DNA of 64,000 bases from positions 2,927 through 66,926 of the forward strand of contig JAIPMN010000266.1 in the NCBI GenBank assembly GCA_020650975.1, written 5' to 3'. Both the position numbers and the translations under genes were made by a program. The DNA is from Apostichopus californicus (lineage: Eukaryota; Echinodermata; Holothuroidea; Aspidochirotida; Stichopodidae). Positions 58,201 through 59,417 of this stretch are shown here, piece after piece (position 1 is the first letter of the stretch; each line of letters opens with the position of its first letter). The notes beneath the pieces are model-generated. The model was not told the DNA's origin. It searched no databases and saw only the letters and a program-made list of their open reading frames with translations.

Positions 58201-59090
58201 TAAACATCCCTGAACTGTGAGTAGTTATTAACCAAGTTAAAATCACAAGTTGTTAAAGTCACAAGAACATAGGCTACTAATTGGGTACGATCTTTATACC
58301 GGTGCTGCGCCCAAGTGGATAAAGGCTTCTCAATCGGGAGGTTCCGGGTTTGATACCCTGCCGGGTCATAGTAAGGTGGGTTTTTCATCCAAGAGTGATG
58401 TTCAGTTTTCCCATCTGAAATGACTTCCTAAATTGAAAAGATTCCAAGTTTTGAGTTAAAAGGTTGAATTGGAAGCCACACGGCGTGTAAGTTGTAATCC
58501 ATAAGCCCTAGCGGGGTCCTCCCACATTTGTGGTCGCTTAAGCGTCATAAAAATAACTGCTGATTATTATTATTACTATTATTTGTGGTAAATTTCGAAT
58601 GACTTGTCTTTATCAGTAAAGGACTTCTCGAAGACATTGTTTAATGAATGAAAGACAAGAAAGCTGGATGATCAGTTCAATTTTTCTTTTTTTTTTGATC
58701 AAGATTTGTCAGTTTGACTTATAGTGTATTAGCACTATGGGCACTGTCTGCAGAAGTTGTCAGTTTTTTTCACGGCTAGGCAGCCAGTGCATACATTCAT
58801 GTTGCAAAAGTCCATACATTTTGAGCAGTACTCTCTGTAACACATAGGTTACAGGACAAAGCAGGGTGGTCTCTTGTCTCCTGGGTAGTAGTCTGATATT
58901 TTGTCCCAGCAATGGTGAAATTTTTTACTGTCAGCCACTGAAAGTAGGATACAAAAGTGATTTGTAGTATTATTGTTCGCGAACATTCAACGTCCTAAGC
59001 TTGTCTCCTTTGCCTAGAGAAGAACGAGGTACCAACATGACGGAGGTGGAAAGTTTAGATCCGTCGTCCCTCTACGAGAGTAGCTGGTGA
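8523..59090 (+). CDS. srgap: srGAP family gene (F-BAR, RhoGAP, SH3), 19 exons placed, 5' end missing
   Basis: This gene encodes a SLIT-ROBO Rho GTPase-activating protein. Known family members bend membranes with an F-BAR dimer, switch off Rac/Cdc42-type GTPases with the RhoGAP domain, and bind Robo receptors or actin regulators through SH3, so they act at the plasma membrane in cell migration and neurite outgrowth. The sequence shows 19 exons whose GT/AG sites and phases join into one open frame of about 768 codons. Counting the first visible Asp as residue 1: F-BAR is about 1-435, RhoGAP about 457-665, acidic linker 666-689 and SH3 690-746. Exon boundaries such as the Lys|Ser junction between exons 2 and 3 fall where I recall them in vertebrate srGAPs. 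The RhoGAP arginine finger (R499), K538, R542 and N611 are present. The first ~20 F-BAR residues are not found. No long C-terminal tail like that of vertebrates is visible. The assignment is very likely; the paralogue is not determinable. Confidence 0.95.
8704..10602. other. srGAP intron after exon 1
   Basis: This AT-rich intron of about 1.9 kb has no further gene. Its last third is the 102-bp tandem array described separately. Confidence 0.8.
9850..10512 (+). repeat. Tandem array, 102-bp unit, about five copies
   Basis: The word GATACATTACAT(T/G)ACC recurs at 10029, 10131, 10233, 10335 and 10437, exactly 102 bp apart. A shorter first unit starts near 9952 and looser ATTACCATGCATTA words occur from about 9850. 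Units carry blocks such as CACACTTTGTTGTACTCC and TAATATTATAATTGATAC. Two unit types roughly alternate (TACTACTAAT against TACTCCTAAT). The array stops about 90 bp before exon 2. Confidence 0.92.
10603..10774 (+). CDS. srgap: srGAP exon 2: F-BAR
   Basis: This exon encodes residues 61-118. It includes ACWNVLMDMTRSHQKHHQIL, which aligns with the conserved CWYLLL...TRRESKDHATL segment of vertebrate srGAPs, and ends at LETVYRK. The acceptor is CTGTTTTGTAG and the donor is AAAG|GTAAGA. The split Pro codon joins in frame to the previous exon, and the exon leaves in phase 0. A 102-bp tandem array ends about 90 bp upstream. Confidence 0.95.
11700..12130 (+). repeat. Dispersed repeat family 1 (ACCTGTCTCC family), two partial copies
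   Basis: Shared blocks are CTTACCTGTCTCC (11881) and CTCTTATCTGTCTCC (12016), and upstream the CCTTCCAATGACCCTCCTGG / GGGTCACTGCACTC block. The same ordered blocks recur at 19078-19390, 20259-20480 and, on the opposite strand, 28020-28225. The class is unknown. Confidence 0.55.
12852..13197 (+). repeat. Tandem duplication, 166-bp unit, ending in G tract
   Basis: The block GCTCCTCCCTACAGTATCAT ... GGGAGTTAACCTAC ... CAGATTTCTCACTCA(G/A)TTTCTCC(A/G)CCGTTGGTGG occurs twice 166 bp apart with about 10% divergence. Each copy ends in a pure G run. The second runs into the assembly gap, so more copies may be missing. Confidence 0.9.
13198..13247. other. Assembly gap (10 N) followed by a 40-base C run
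   Basis: Ten N bases at 13198-13207 are preceded by a G run and followed by about 40 C. This is a scaffold join inside low-complexity DNA. The true length and content are unknown, and the strand switch from G to C may be artefactual. Confidence 0.95.
13533..13596 (+). repeat. TG-rich microsatellite
   Basis: Interrupted TG/TGTA repeats (GTGTGTGTGTG, GTGTGTATGTGTG) span about 60 bp. Confidence 0.7.
13685..13900 (+). repeat. Dispersed repeat family 2 (AGGTCA-type)
   Basis: Words such as AAGGTCATTTGAGGTCAGCA and AGGTCATGAGAGATCAAAGG are followed by GTGAAAA...TTGAAA. Related modules occur at 16065-16500 and 24735-24985. The family probably belongs to an AGGTCA-rich interspersed repeat common in the host genome; this is inference from the multiple copies here. 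Confidence 0.5.
14128..14161 (+). promoter_or_regulatory. G-quadruplex-prone G runs
   Basis: GTGGGGAGGGGGTGGGG is followed by further runs of four and three G separated by single bases, a pattern that readily folds as a G-quadruplex on the + strand. No role is known. Confidence 0.4.
15493..15640 (+). repeat. 54-bp tandem repeat, three copies, TG-rich
   Basis: GGAATCTTTACAATGGTGAT followed by GGCGTGTGTGTGTG starts at 15493, 15547 and 15601, exactly 54 bp apart. Confidence 0.9.
16065..16500 (+). repeat. Dispersed repeat family 2, two related modules about 330 bp apart
   Basis: ACTTCATACTTG(G/C)TATGTGGATCCA occurs near 16066 and 16400. AGGTCA-type words lie after each, and CACCACAACTCCAAAAGTA lies in between. 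The order matches that at 24735-24985. Confidence 0.55.
16822..17052 (+). repeat. 122-bp tandem duplication
   Basis: CGAACAGATTACTGTCCTCT through AAAAGGCCAGTATGGCAT is present twice, starting at 16823 and 16945. The copies differ at only a few positions, so the duplication is recent. Confidence 0.93.
19078..19390 (+). repeat. Dispersed repeat family 1, two adjacent copies
   Basis: Copy one (19078-19215) has CCCCACAACCTTAGCACTC, TTCTACC...GTAGAATGAACTGGTAACC and TTTTAACACTGCGCCCTCCA. Copy two (19262-19390) has CTTACTCGCTTACCTGTCTC and TTAACACTACATTC. Their block order matches the reverse complement of 28020-28225. Confidence 0.6.
20207..20590 (+). repeat. Direct repeats of ~45 bp flanking a family 1 copy
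   Basis: AAAGCAAAACACATTAGGGG AAG(C/G)ACTG(T/C)ATTTTAT starts at 20207 and again at 20544. Between them lies a family 1 copy (20259-20480). The repeats are too long for an ordinary target duplication, so a local duplication that carried or received the element is likelier. Confidence 0.75.
20680..22005 (+). mobile_element. Non-autonomous hAT-type DNA transposon, complete ends
   Basis: The element begins TAGCGTTGTGCGG and ends with its exact reverse complement, a 13-bp perfect terminal inverted repeat. It is flanked by the 8-bp direct repeat GTACATAG (20672-20679 and 22006-22013). An 8-bp target duplication with TAG...CTA ends is diagnostic of the hAT superfamily. CCCGGTA words cluster in both subterminal regions, as expected for transposase-binding sites. 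No transposase frame is present in the 1326 bp, so it would need one in trans. Perfect duplications suggest a fairly young insertion. Confidence 0.92.
22219..22281 (+). CDS. srgap: srGAP exon 3: short F-BAR exon
   Basis: This 63-nt exon encodes residues 119-139 (SREMTVEVHMEILRVVNELF S), matching the SKEI...HEDL..V.NELYT segment of srGAPs. The acceptor is TTCTAACAG and the donor is TCG|GTAAGT. It is phase 0 on both sides, so skipping it would preserve the frame. It is isolated between two introns of about 11 kb. Confidence 0.95.
22922..22977 (+). repeat. Purine tract: TG, G9 and GA repeats
   Basis: GTGTGTG is followed by a G run and then GAGAGAGGGAGAGAGAGGGA, so the purines are continuous for about 45 bases. 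Confidence 0.8.
23383..23406 (+). repeat. (TG)n microsatellite
   Basis: Eleven to twelve consecutive TG units. Confidence 0.9.
24545..24615 (+). mobile_element. Possible decayed tRNA-derived SINE head
   Basis: GTGCGGAATGGTTAATGCAT resembles a Pol III A box and GTGGGATTTTAGTTCCC a diverged B box about 35 bp later. This spacing fits a tRNA-derived promoter, but no tail or duplication was seen. Confidence 0.25.
24735..24985 (+). repeat. Dispersed repeat family 2
   Basis: Contains TCATTTGGGGTCAGCAGAGG, GTGAAAATCTCACAAAATGA and, lower, AAACACCATACCTCCAGAAG. The module order is like that at 16065-16500. Confidence 0.6.
27573..28263 (+). mobile_element. Composite insertion (tRNA-derived SINE plus family 1 repeat) with 16-bp target duplication
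   Basis: GTTTATCTTTCATTAG occurs exactly at 27573-27588 and 28248-28263, bracketing 659 bp. The 5' end has a tRNA-like Pol III promoter: A box TGGCCAAGTGATG, B box GGTTTGAGTCC, then TCCTTGGGCAAGGCGCTTTA, typical of SINE bodies in marine animals. The 3' third is a family 1 repeat in reverse orientation. Long exact duplications mark target-primed retroposition. The length exceeds a usual SINE, so a nested or fused element is likely. Confidence 0.8.
28020..28225 (-). repeat. Dispersed repeat family 1, reverse copy
   Basis: Its reverse complement reads CGCTTACCTGTCTCCCCACA, ACCTTAGCACCGCATTCTACC, TTTTAACACTGTGCACCCTC, then GTGACCTCC and ACGTTTTTCGTATTGGG, in the same order as the + copies at 19078 and 20259. 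On the + strand it contributes GACAG|GTAAGC, a good 5' splice-site match. Confidence 0.65.
32070..32098 (+). repeat. (ATCC)n microsatellite
   Basis: Six consecutive CATC/ATCC units, followed by CTCC-rich sequence to about 32130. Confidence 0.9.
33013..33144 (+). CDS. srgap: srGAP exon 4: F-BAR, lysine/glutamine-rich helix
   Basis: This exon encodes residues 140-183. It starts ALKSYHNAHTESKRAGHKFK, which matches VMKTYHMYHAESISAESKLK of srGAPs, and ends in a charged KEKSLEKQLEK stretch. The acceptor is TTCTCTCCAG and the donor is AAAAG|GTAAAT. It is phase 0 on both sides. It lacks the longer Arg/Ser-rich insert that vertebrate srGAPs have at this place. Confidence 0.95.
33145..37169. other. 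srGAP intron of 4.0 kb after exon 4
   Basis: No exon was seen. A family 1-like CACTTAACCTGTCTCC fragment lies just inside the donor (33154). The intron also has a G-quadruplex-prone purine block (34128-34172), CA-rich runs near 34380-34430 and 34720-34735, and a G12 tract at about 36664. Confidence 0.75.
34128..34172 (+). promoter_or_regulatory. G-quadruplex-prone purine block
   Basis: GGGGGGCGGGGCGAGGGAGG is followed by further GAGGG and GGAGGGGG runs, giving more than six G runs of three or more within 45 bases on the + strand. It resembles no known promoter. Confidence 0.45.
37170..37298 (+). CDS. srgap: srGAP exon 5: F-BAR
   Basis: This exon encodes residues 184-226. Its LKATKCRNDYLMTLAATNTT matches the highly conserved KARN(E/D)YLLTLEATNA block, followed by KYFQQDVMSLID. 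The acceptor is CGTTGCAG and the donor is GAT|GTGAGT. It is phase 0 on both sides (43 codons). Confidence 0.96.
37299..37897. other. srGAP intron of 0.6 kb after exon 5
   Basis: The frame of exon 5 stays open for 34 codons past the donor and stops at 37401-37403. A family 1-like CTCACTCATCTGTCTCC lies at about 37428. Nothing else was seen. Confidence 0.75.
37898..38119 (+). CDS. srgap: srGAP exon 6: F-BAR
   Basis: This exon encodes residues 227-300 and begins CLDLGYVSQMKRTLSAFHSA, the counterpart of CCDLGYHASLNRALRTYLSA. It ends FQYQPHGGDE, matching FEFQSHMGDE. The acceptor is CCACCAAAG and the donor is GAA|GTGAGT. It is phase 0 on both sides (74 codons). The acceptor tract is pyrimidine-rich from about 37855. 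The following intron is only 160 bp. Confidence 0.96.
38280..38384 (+). CDS. srgap: srGAP exon 7: end of F-BAR, begins with a donor-like sequence
   Basis: This exon encodes residues 301-335, beginning VSTVVGHHDILYDELTSKYD and ending RMETDE, aligned to VCQIS...LMLRYQQLQSRLATLKIENEE. The acceptor lies after a long TTTCTTTT tract (TTTTGTAAG|G) and the donor is GAG|GTAAGT. It is phase 0 on both sides (35 codons). Its first bases, GTGAGC, themselves match a 5' splice site. Confidence 0.93.
38463..38519 (+). repeat. Dispersed hairpin motif GATCCTGCTAGGATC-GAAAC, copy 1
   Basis: TTTGACGAAGATCCTGCTAG followed by GATCGAAACATCAGGCCAAC and TTACTTTTACAC. The perfect hairpin GATCCT-GCT-AGGATC is bracketed by TGACGA and GAAA. 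A second copy lies inverted at 45927-45980. The layout resembles the catalytic core of hammerhead motifs in Penelope-like retroelements, except that the C before TGA is a T in both copies. The family assignment is inference. Confidence 0.6.
40241..40372. repeat. Imperfect inverted repeat, ~33-bp arms
   Basis: The left arm (40241-40273) contains CACTTCAAAGCACTTGTAG. The right arm (40338-40372) contains its complement CTACAAGTGCTTTGAAGGGT. The core CTTCAAAGCACTTGTAG is perfect, and the loop is about 64 bp. It could be a small MITE or a cruciform. Confidence 0.75.
41417..42139. mobile_element. MITE-like element with 16-bp perfect terminal inverted repeats
   Basis: GCTTCGTCTTAAAGGG (41417-41432) is mirrored exactly by CCCTTTAAGACGAAGC (42124-42139), and the similarity continues inward (ATATTA / CATATT). 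The 723-bp interior has no coding frame. A diverged relative, sharing CTTTCCTGGAGTA(A/G)ATCACAG and TGATGTCATCATGG, starts near 46263. No clear target duplication was found, so the superfamily is undetermined. Confidence 0.75.
43531..43725 (+). CDS. srgap: srGAP exon 8: F-BAR extension
   Basis: This exon encodes residues 336-400 (IKKSLDAVLSTMRDERINIL ... SSSLRRKQTTMESEVYYLG). It corresponds to the coiled VKKTTEATLQTIQDM... region and the RRANQQETEQFY segment of the extended F-BAR (F-BARx) of srGAPs. The acceptor is TACGTGGCAG and the donor is GGC|GTAAGT. It is phase 0 on both sides (65 codons). Similarity is weaker in the middle, as in other distant srGAPs. Confidence 0.94.
43726..44692. other. 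srGAP intron of 1.0 kb after exon 8
   Basis: Has a G-rich run near 43760-43780 and GTGGGGGATGGGGGTGCAGG at 44040. The rest is AT-rich with nothing identifiable. Confidence 0.75.
44693..44777 (+). CDS. srgap: srGAP exon 9: F-BAR extension
   Basis: This exon encodes residues 401-428 (KYKDYLQKANSQARIQSRLE, then LIQDALSI), the counterpart of K.REYLEGSNLITKLQAKHDLL. The acceptor is ATTCTTTAG and the donor is ATAG|GTGAGT. It enters in phase 0 and leaves after one base of the next codon. Confidence 0.93.
44962..45182 (+). mobile_element. 5'-truncated tRNA-derived SINE with 9-bp flanking repeat
   Basis: It starts in a tRNA-like anticodon and T arm (CCTTTCAATCATAAGG, then CCCCGGTTCGAGTTACTCCC, a B box). 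It continues through a body ending GCTTGCAGGAGGATCTAAAA. CATACAAAC flanks it at 44962-44970 and 45174-45182. The A-box half is missing, consistent with 5' truncation. Confidence 0.65.
45927..45980 (-). repeat. Dispersed hairpin motif, copy 2 (reverse)
   Basis: On the minus strand it reads TTTGAAGAAGATCCTGCTAG, GATCGAAACGTCAGGCCAAC, TTACTTTTACAC, differing from copy 1 at only a few bases over 54 bp. Similarity does not obviously extend beyond these ends into the flanks of copy 1. Confidence 0.65.
46263..46865 (+). mobile_element. Diverged relative of the 41417-42139 element
   Basis: It opens with CGTTTTAAGGGTTATT (compare CGTCTTAAAGGGATATT). It shares CTTTCCTGGAGTAGATCACAG, GTGATGTCATCATGG, TTTACCTTCCTA and a later CATACAAA...ATG...GATGTGGTTTTTGAC block in the same order and spacing. 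The right terminal repeat is not recognisable. Confidence 0.6.
47106..47127 (+). CDS. srgap: srGAP exon 10: 22-nt microexon
   Basis: This 22-nt exon encodes residues 429-435 (DASQQRI) plus two bases of a Val codon. It is supported by the acceptor TCCTTTTACAG, the donor AGT|GTAAGT, and by being the only visible piece that converts the phase-1 end of exon 9 into the phase-2 entry of exon 11. It stands where vertebrate srGAPs have the GEGHRAE-type linker between F-BARx and RhoGAP. Skipping it would shift the frame. Confidence 0.85.
47374..47476 (+). CDS. srgap: srGAP exon 11: basic linker and start of RhoGAP
   Basis: This exon encodes residues 436-470. It has a basic linker (KTMKKMRKRPKSVFKTTLFG) followed by GGVLEEYIS, matching PQKMRRPRPLSVYSHKLFNGSMEAFI in pattern. 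The acceptor is CTTCTTCTCACAG and the donor is TTTCA|GTAAGT. It enters after two bases and leaves in phase 0. Confidence 0.93.
47477..48845. other. srGAP intron of 1.4 kb after exon 11
   Basis: Dominated by the 42-bp minisatellite near its 5' end. The remainder is AT-rich with T runs near 48280-48310. Confidence 0.8.
47595..47975 (+). repeat. Minisatellite, 42-bp unit, about nine copies
   Basis: ATTGAACCCTCATTTTGTCT, then TTCTTGAGAC and GGTTAACGTCT, recurs every 42 bp (for example 47756, 47798, 47840, 47882). Because 42 is divisible by three, one frame stays open over several units (NPHFVFLETLNVLL repeat). This is a by-product and not a gene. Confidence 0.93.
48846..48906 (+). CDS. srgap: srGAP exon 12: RhoGAP
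   Basis: This exon encodes residues 471-490 (ITGTDIPCVVESCIEFISLY), the RhoGAP segment IPLVVESCIRYINLYG. The acceptor is TTTTTTAATAG and the donor is TATG|GTAAGA. It enters in phase 0 and leaves after one base of a Gly codon. Confidence 0.95.
48907..50366. other. srGAP intron of 1.5 kb after exon 12
   Basis: A short GGTGGTGGTGGCGGTG run lies near 49000. Otherwise unremarkable AT-rich DNA. Confidence 0.75.
50367..50444 (+). CDS. srgap: srGAP exon 13: RhoGAP arginine-finger exon
   Basis: This exon encodes residues 491-516, including GIDAEGIFRMPGAQTEVNEM. EGIFRMPG is the RhoGAP arginine-finger loop, with R499 as the catalytic arginine. The acceptor is TTCTATATAG and the donor is AATG|GTACGA, the latter a weaker than average 5' site. 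Phase 1 on both sides. Confidence 0.96.
50594..50728 (+). CDS. srgap: srGAP exon 14: RhoGAP core
   Basis: This exon encodes residues 517-561. It contains VHLVASVLKAYFRELPTPLF, which matches the conserved VAGVLKLYFRGLENPLFP helix; K538 and R542 are the conserved basic residues of this motif. The acceptor is CTGGAAACAG and the donor is GTCA|GTAAGT. Phase 1 on both sides. Confidence 0.96.
50729..55285. other. srGAP intron of 4.6 kb after exon 14
   Basis: Begins with a T26 run (50761-50786), carries C and G runs near 52003 and 52835, and ends with a 1.35-kb minisatellite. No exon was recognised. Confidence 0.78.
53675..55020 (+). repeat. Large minisatellite, 37-bp unit, about 36 copies
   Basis: The unit is TTGTAGCAACATATCCATGT, GAGGAATG, TTTAATGAC, with copies exactly 37 bp apart in the core (for example 54061 to 54098). 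Variants GACTTG / GGATTG / GGCTTG and GAGGAA / GAGCAA / AGGAAA are interleaved in recurring orders, which shows higher-order duplication. Edge copies are more diverged. It lies inside an intron about 270 bp before exon 15. Confidence 0.95.
55286..55391 (+). CDS. srgap: srGAP exon 15: RhoGAP
   Basis: This exon encodes residues 562-596 (RCSDTDEKIETLKKLVEQLP, then TSVMVVMRYLFEFLK), aligned to the ...LVTLPRVVIVVMRYLFAFLN helix. The acceptor is CTTCAATAG. Of two overlapping donors, AAGGT|GTAAGT (55392) is preferred because it gives the phase needed by exon 16. A 37-bp minisatellite ends about 270 bp upstream. Confidence 0.95.
55392..56185. other. srGAP intron of 0.8 kb after exon 15, pyrimidine-rich
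   Basis: From about 55690 to 56110 the + strand is strongly C/T-rich. It contains a loosely repeated block (CTGTTTCTGTTTTCCCC...TTTAGTACCTC at 55897 and 55990, about 93 bp apart). Confidence 0.7.
56186..56392 (+). CDS. srgap: srGAP exon 16: end of RhoGAP
   Basis: This exon encodes residues 597-665. It contains SHSDENMMDTHNLSVCFGPT, which matches QYSDENMMDPYNLAICFGPT almost residue for residue, with N611 as the conserved RhoGAP asparagine. It then runs to VEEVFPKTPGRHFKDGNSIR. The acceptor is TTCCCACCCACAG. The donor AG|GTTAAT is weak. If it were ignored, translation would run 16 more codons and stop at 56439-56441. Confidence 0.95.
56393..56923. other. srGAP intron of 0.5 kb after exon 16
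   Basis: Mostly a SINE (56535-56826). Before it, AGGATACTTCAAA...CACTTA words repeat loosely at 56444-56530. Confidence 0.8.
56535..56826 (+). mobile_element. tRNA-derived SINE, copy A
   Basis: The tRNA-like head has the B box GGTTCCGGGTTGGATTCC followed by GGCCGGGTCATAATAAGGTG. The body contains GGTTTTTCATCCAAGAG, TTTTCCCATCTGAAATG and CTCCCACATTCACGGTAGCT, and the tail is TTATTATGATTATTATGATA. It shares the whole layout with copy B at 58299-58583, on the same strand. Confidence 0.88.
56924..56988 (+). CDS. srgap: srGAP exon 17: acidic/serine linker
   Basis: This exon encodes residues 666-687 (SPTGSLDTIAESTCDGSEDN, SS), an acidic, Ser/Thr-rich linker between RhoGAP and SH3 like the HTSDEEVEQIE region of vertebrate srGAPs but much shorter. 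The acceptor is GCTGTTTCTCAG and the donor is TCAG|GTAATG. It enters after two bases and leaves in phase 1. Sequence similarity alone is weak; the splice signals and phase support it. Confidence 0.85.
57290..57777 (+). repeat. Minisatellite, 63-bp unit, about seven to eight copies
   Basis: GTGGTAGGGTCACTATTATG, TAATCTGTCACTAGCCTTAT, GACTC recurs at 57384, 57447, 57510, 57573, 57636, 57699 and 57762, exactly 63 bp apart. Units alternate between two types, giving a 126-bp higher-order period. Since 63 is 21 codons, two minus-strand frames stay open, but they are repeat by-products. Confidence 0.95.
57793..57831 (+). CDS. Candidate 39-nt cassette exon in the srGAP linker
   Basis: A strong acceptor (TATTTTTTTGCAG) is followed by 39 nt that read GLMSGKDGESGRG in the phase left by exon 17. 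They end at A|GTGCGC, a weak donor, in the phase required by exon 18. The Gly/Ser-rich, charged content suits a linker. It begins just after the 63-bp minisatellite. Support is only the acceptor and phase. Confidence 0.25.
58042..58216 (+). CDS. srgap: srGAP exon 18: SH3 domain with altered ligand pocket
   Basis: This exon encodes residues 688-745, a full SH3 domain: ILAIARDDY, then EELSFRKGQQMHLSAK, then NYWRG and EGLVKCTHV. The fold-defining parts match srGAP (RELSFKKG, WWEG, GLIPHQYI). Canonical ligand-contact positions differ: the ALYDY tyrosine is D696, the first Trp of the WW pair is Y724, and the Pro and Tyr of the GLIPHQY segment align with K737 and H740. The acceptor is TCATTTTGCAG and the donor is GAACT|GTGAGT. 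Confidence 0.94.
58217..59017. other. srGAP intron of 0.8 kb after exon 18
   Basis: Contains SINE copy B (58299-58583); the rest shows nothing identifiable. Confidence 0.8.
58299..58583 (+). mobile_element. tRNA-derived SINE, copy B
   Basis: The head has an A box-like CGCCCAAGTGGATAAAGG and the B box GGTTCCGGGTTTGATACCC, then GCCGGGTCATAGTAAGGTGG. The body matches copy A, plus a segment (GAAGCCACACGGCGTGTAAG) missing from copy A. The tail is GATTATTATTATTACTATTA. The head supports Pol III origin. Confidence 0.9.
59018..59086 (+). CDS. srgap: srGAP exon 19: short tail after SH3, possibly terminal
   Basis: This exon encodes residues 746-768 (LEERGTNMTEVESLDPSSLY, ESS) plus two bases of the next codon. 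The acceptor is TTTGCCTAG and the donor is CTG|GTGAGT. Reading through the donor gives Trp and then TGA at 59088-59090, so the exon could be terminal, with a tail of about 24 residues. An AATAAA follows at 59412. If the donor is used, the next exon must accept phase 2; none is certain before 64000. Vertebrate srGAPs continue for about 250-300 residues here. Confidence 0.85.
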
Positions 59091-59411
59091 GTGTCACGAC
59101 GGGTTTAGATACAGAAAAACGCAAAAAAAAGCTTTGTATTTGCACTTGCCTTTATAAACAGCTGCTCAGATGAGTTAAAGCTTCATGTAGAAGGCTCATG
59201 GATTGATTATGTGGTAAGAATGCCCAAGACTTTGGCATCGTCTCAAATATAGTATCGTAAACTTTGCGATTGTCATTCCTCCAGTCCTATGTTTTATTAT
59301 TTCCATCCCTGGAAGTATTAATTGTCTGACACAACATTGAGGTTTCGTCTCAGTGTTTCCCGCAACTTGAAAGTTACTGAATGATGTTTGTCTAGAAGAA
59401 GGTTGCAAAAA

Positions 59412-59417
59412 AATAAA
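59412..59417 (+). terminator. Possible poly(A) signal AATAAA for a short srGAP transcript
   Basis: AATAAA lies 322 bp after the TGA that follows exon 19 when its donor is not used. This would give a compact 3' UTR for an isoform ending ...ESSW. The motif is common in AT-rich DNA, so the assignment is weak. Confidence 0.25.
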
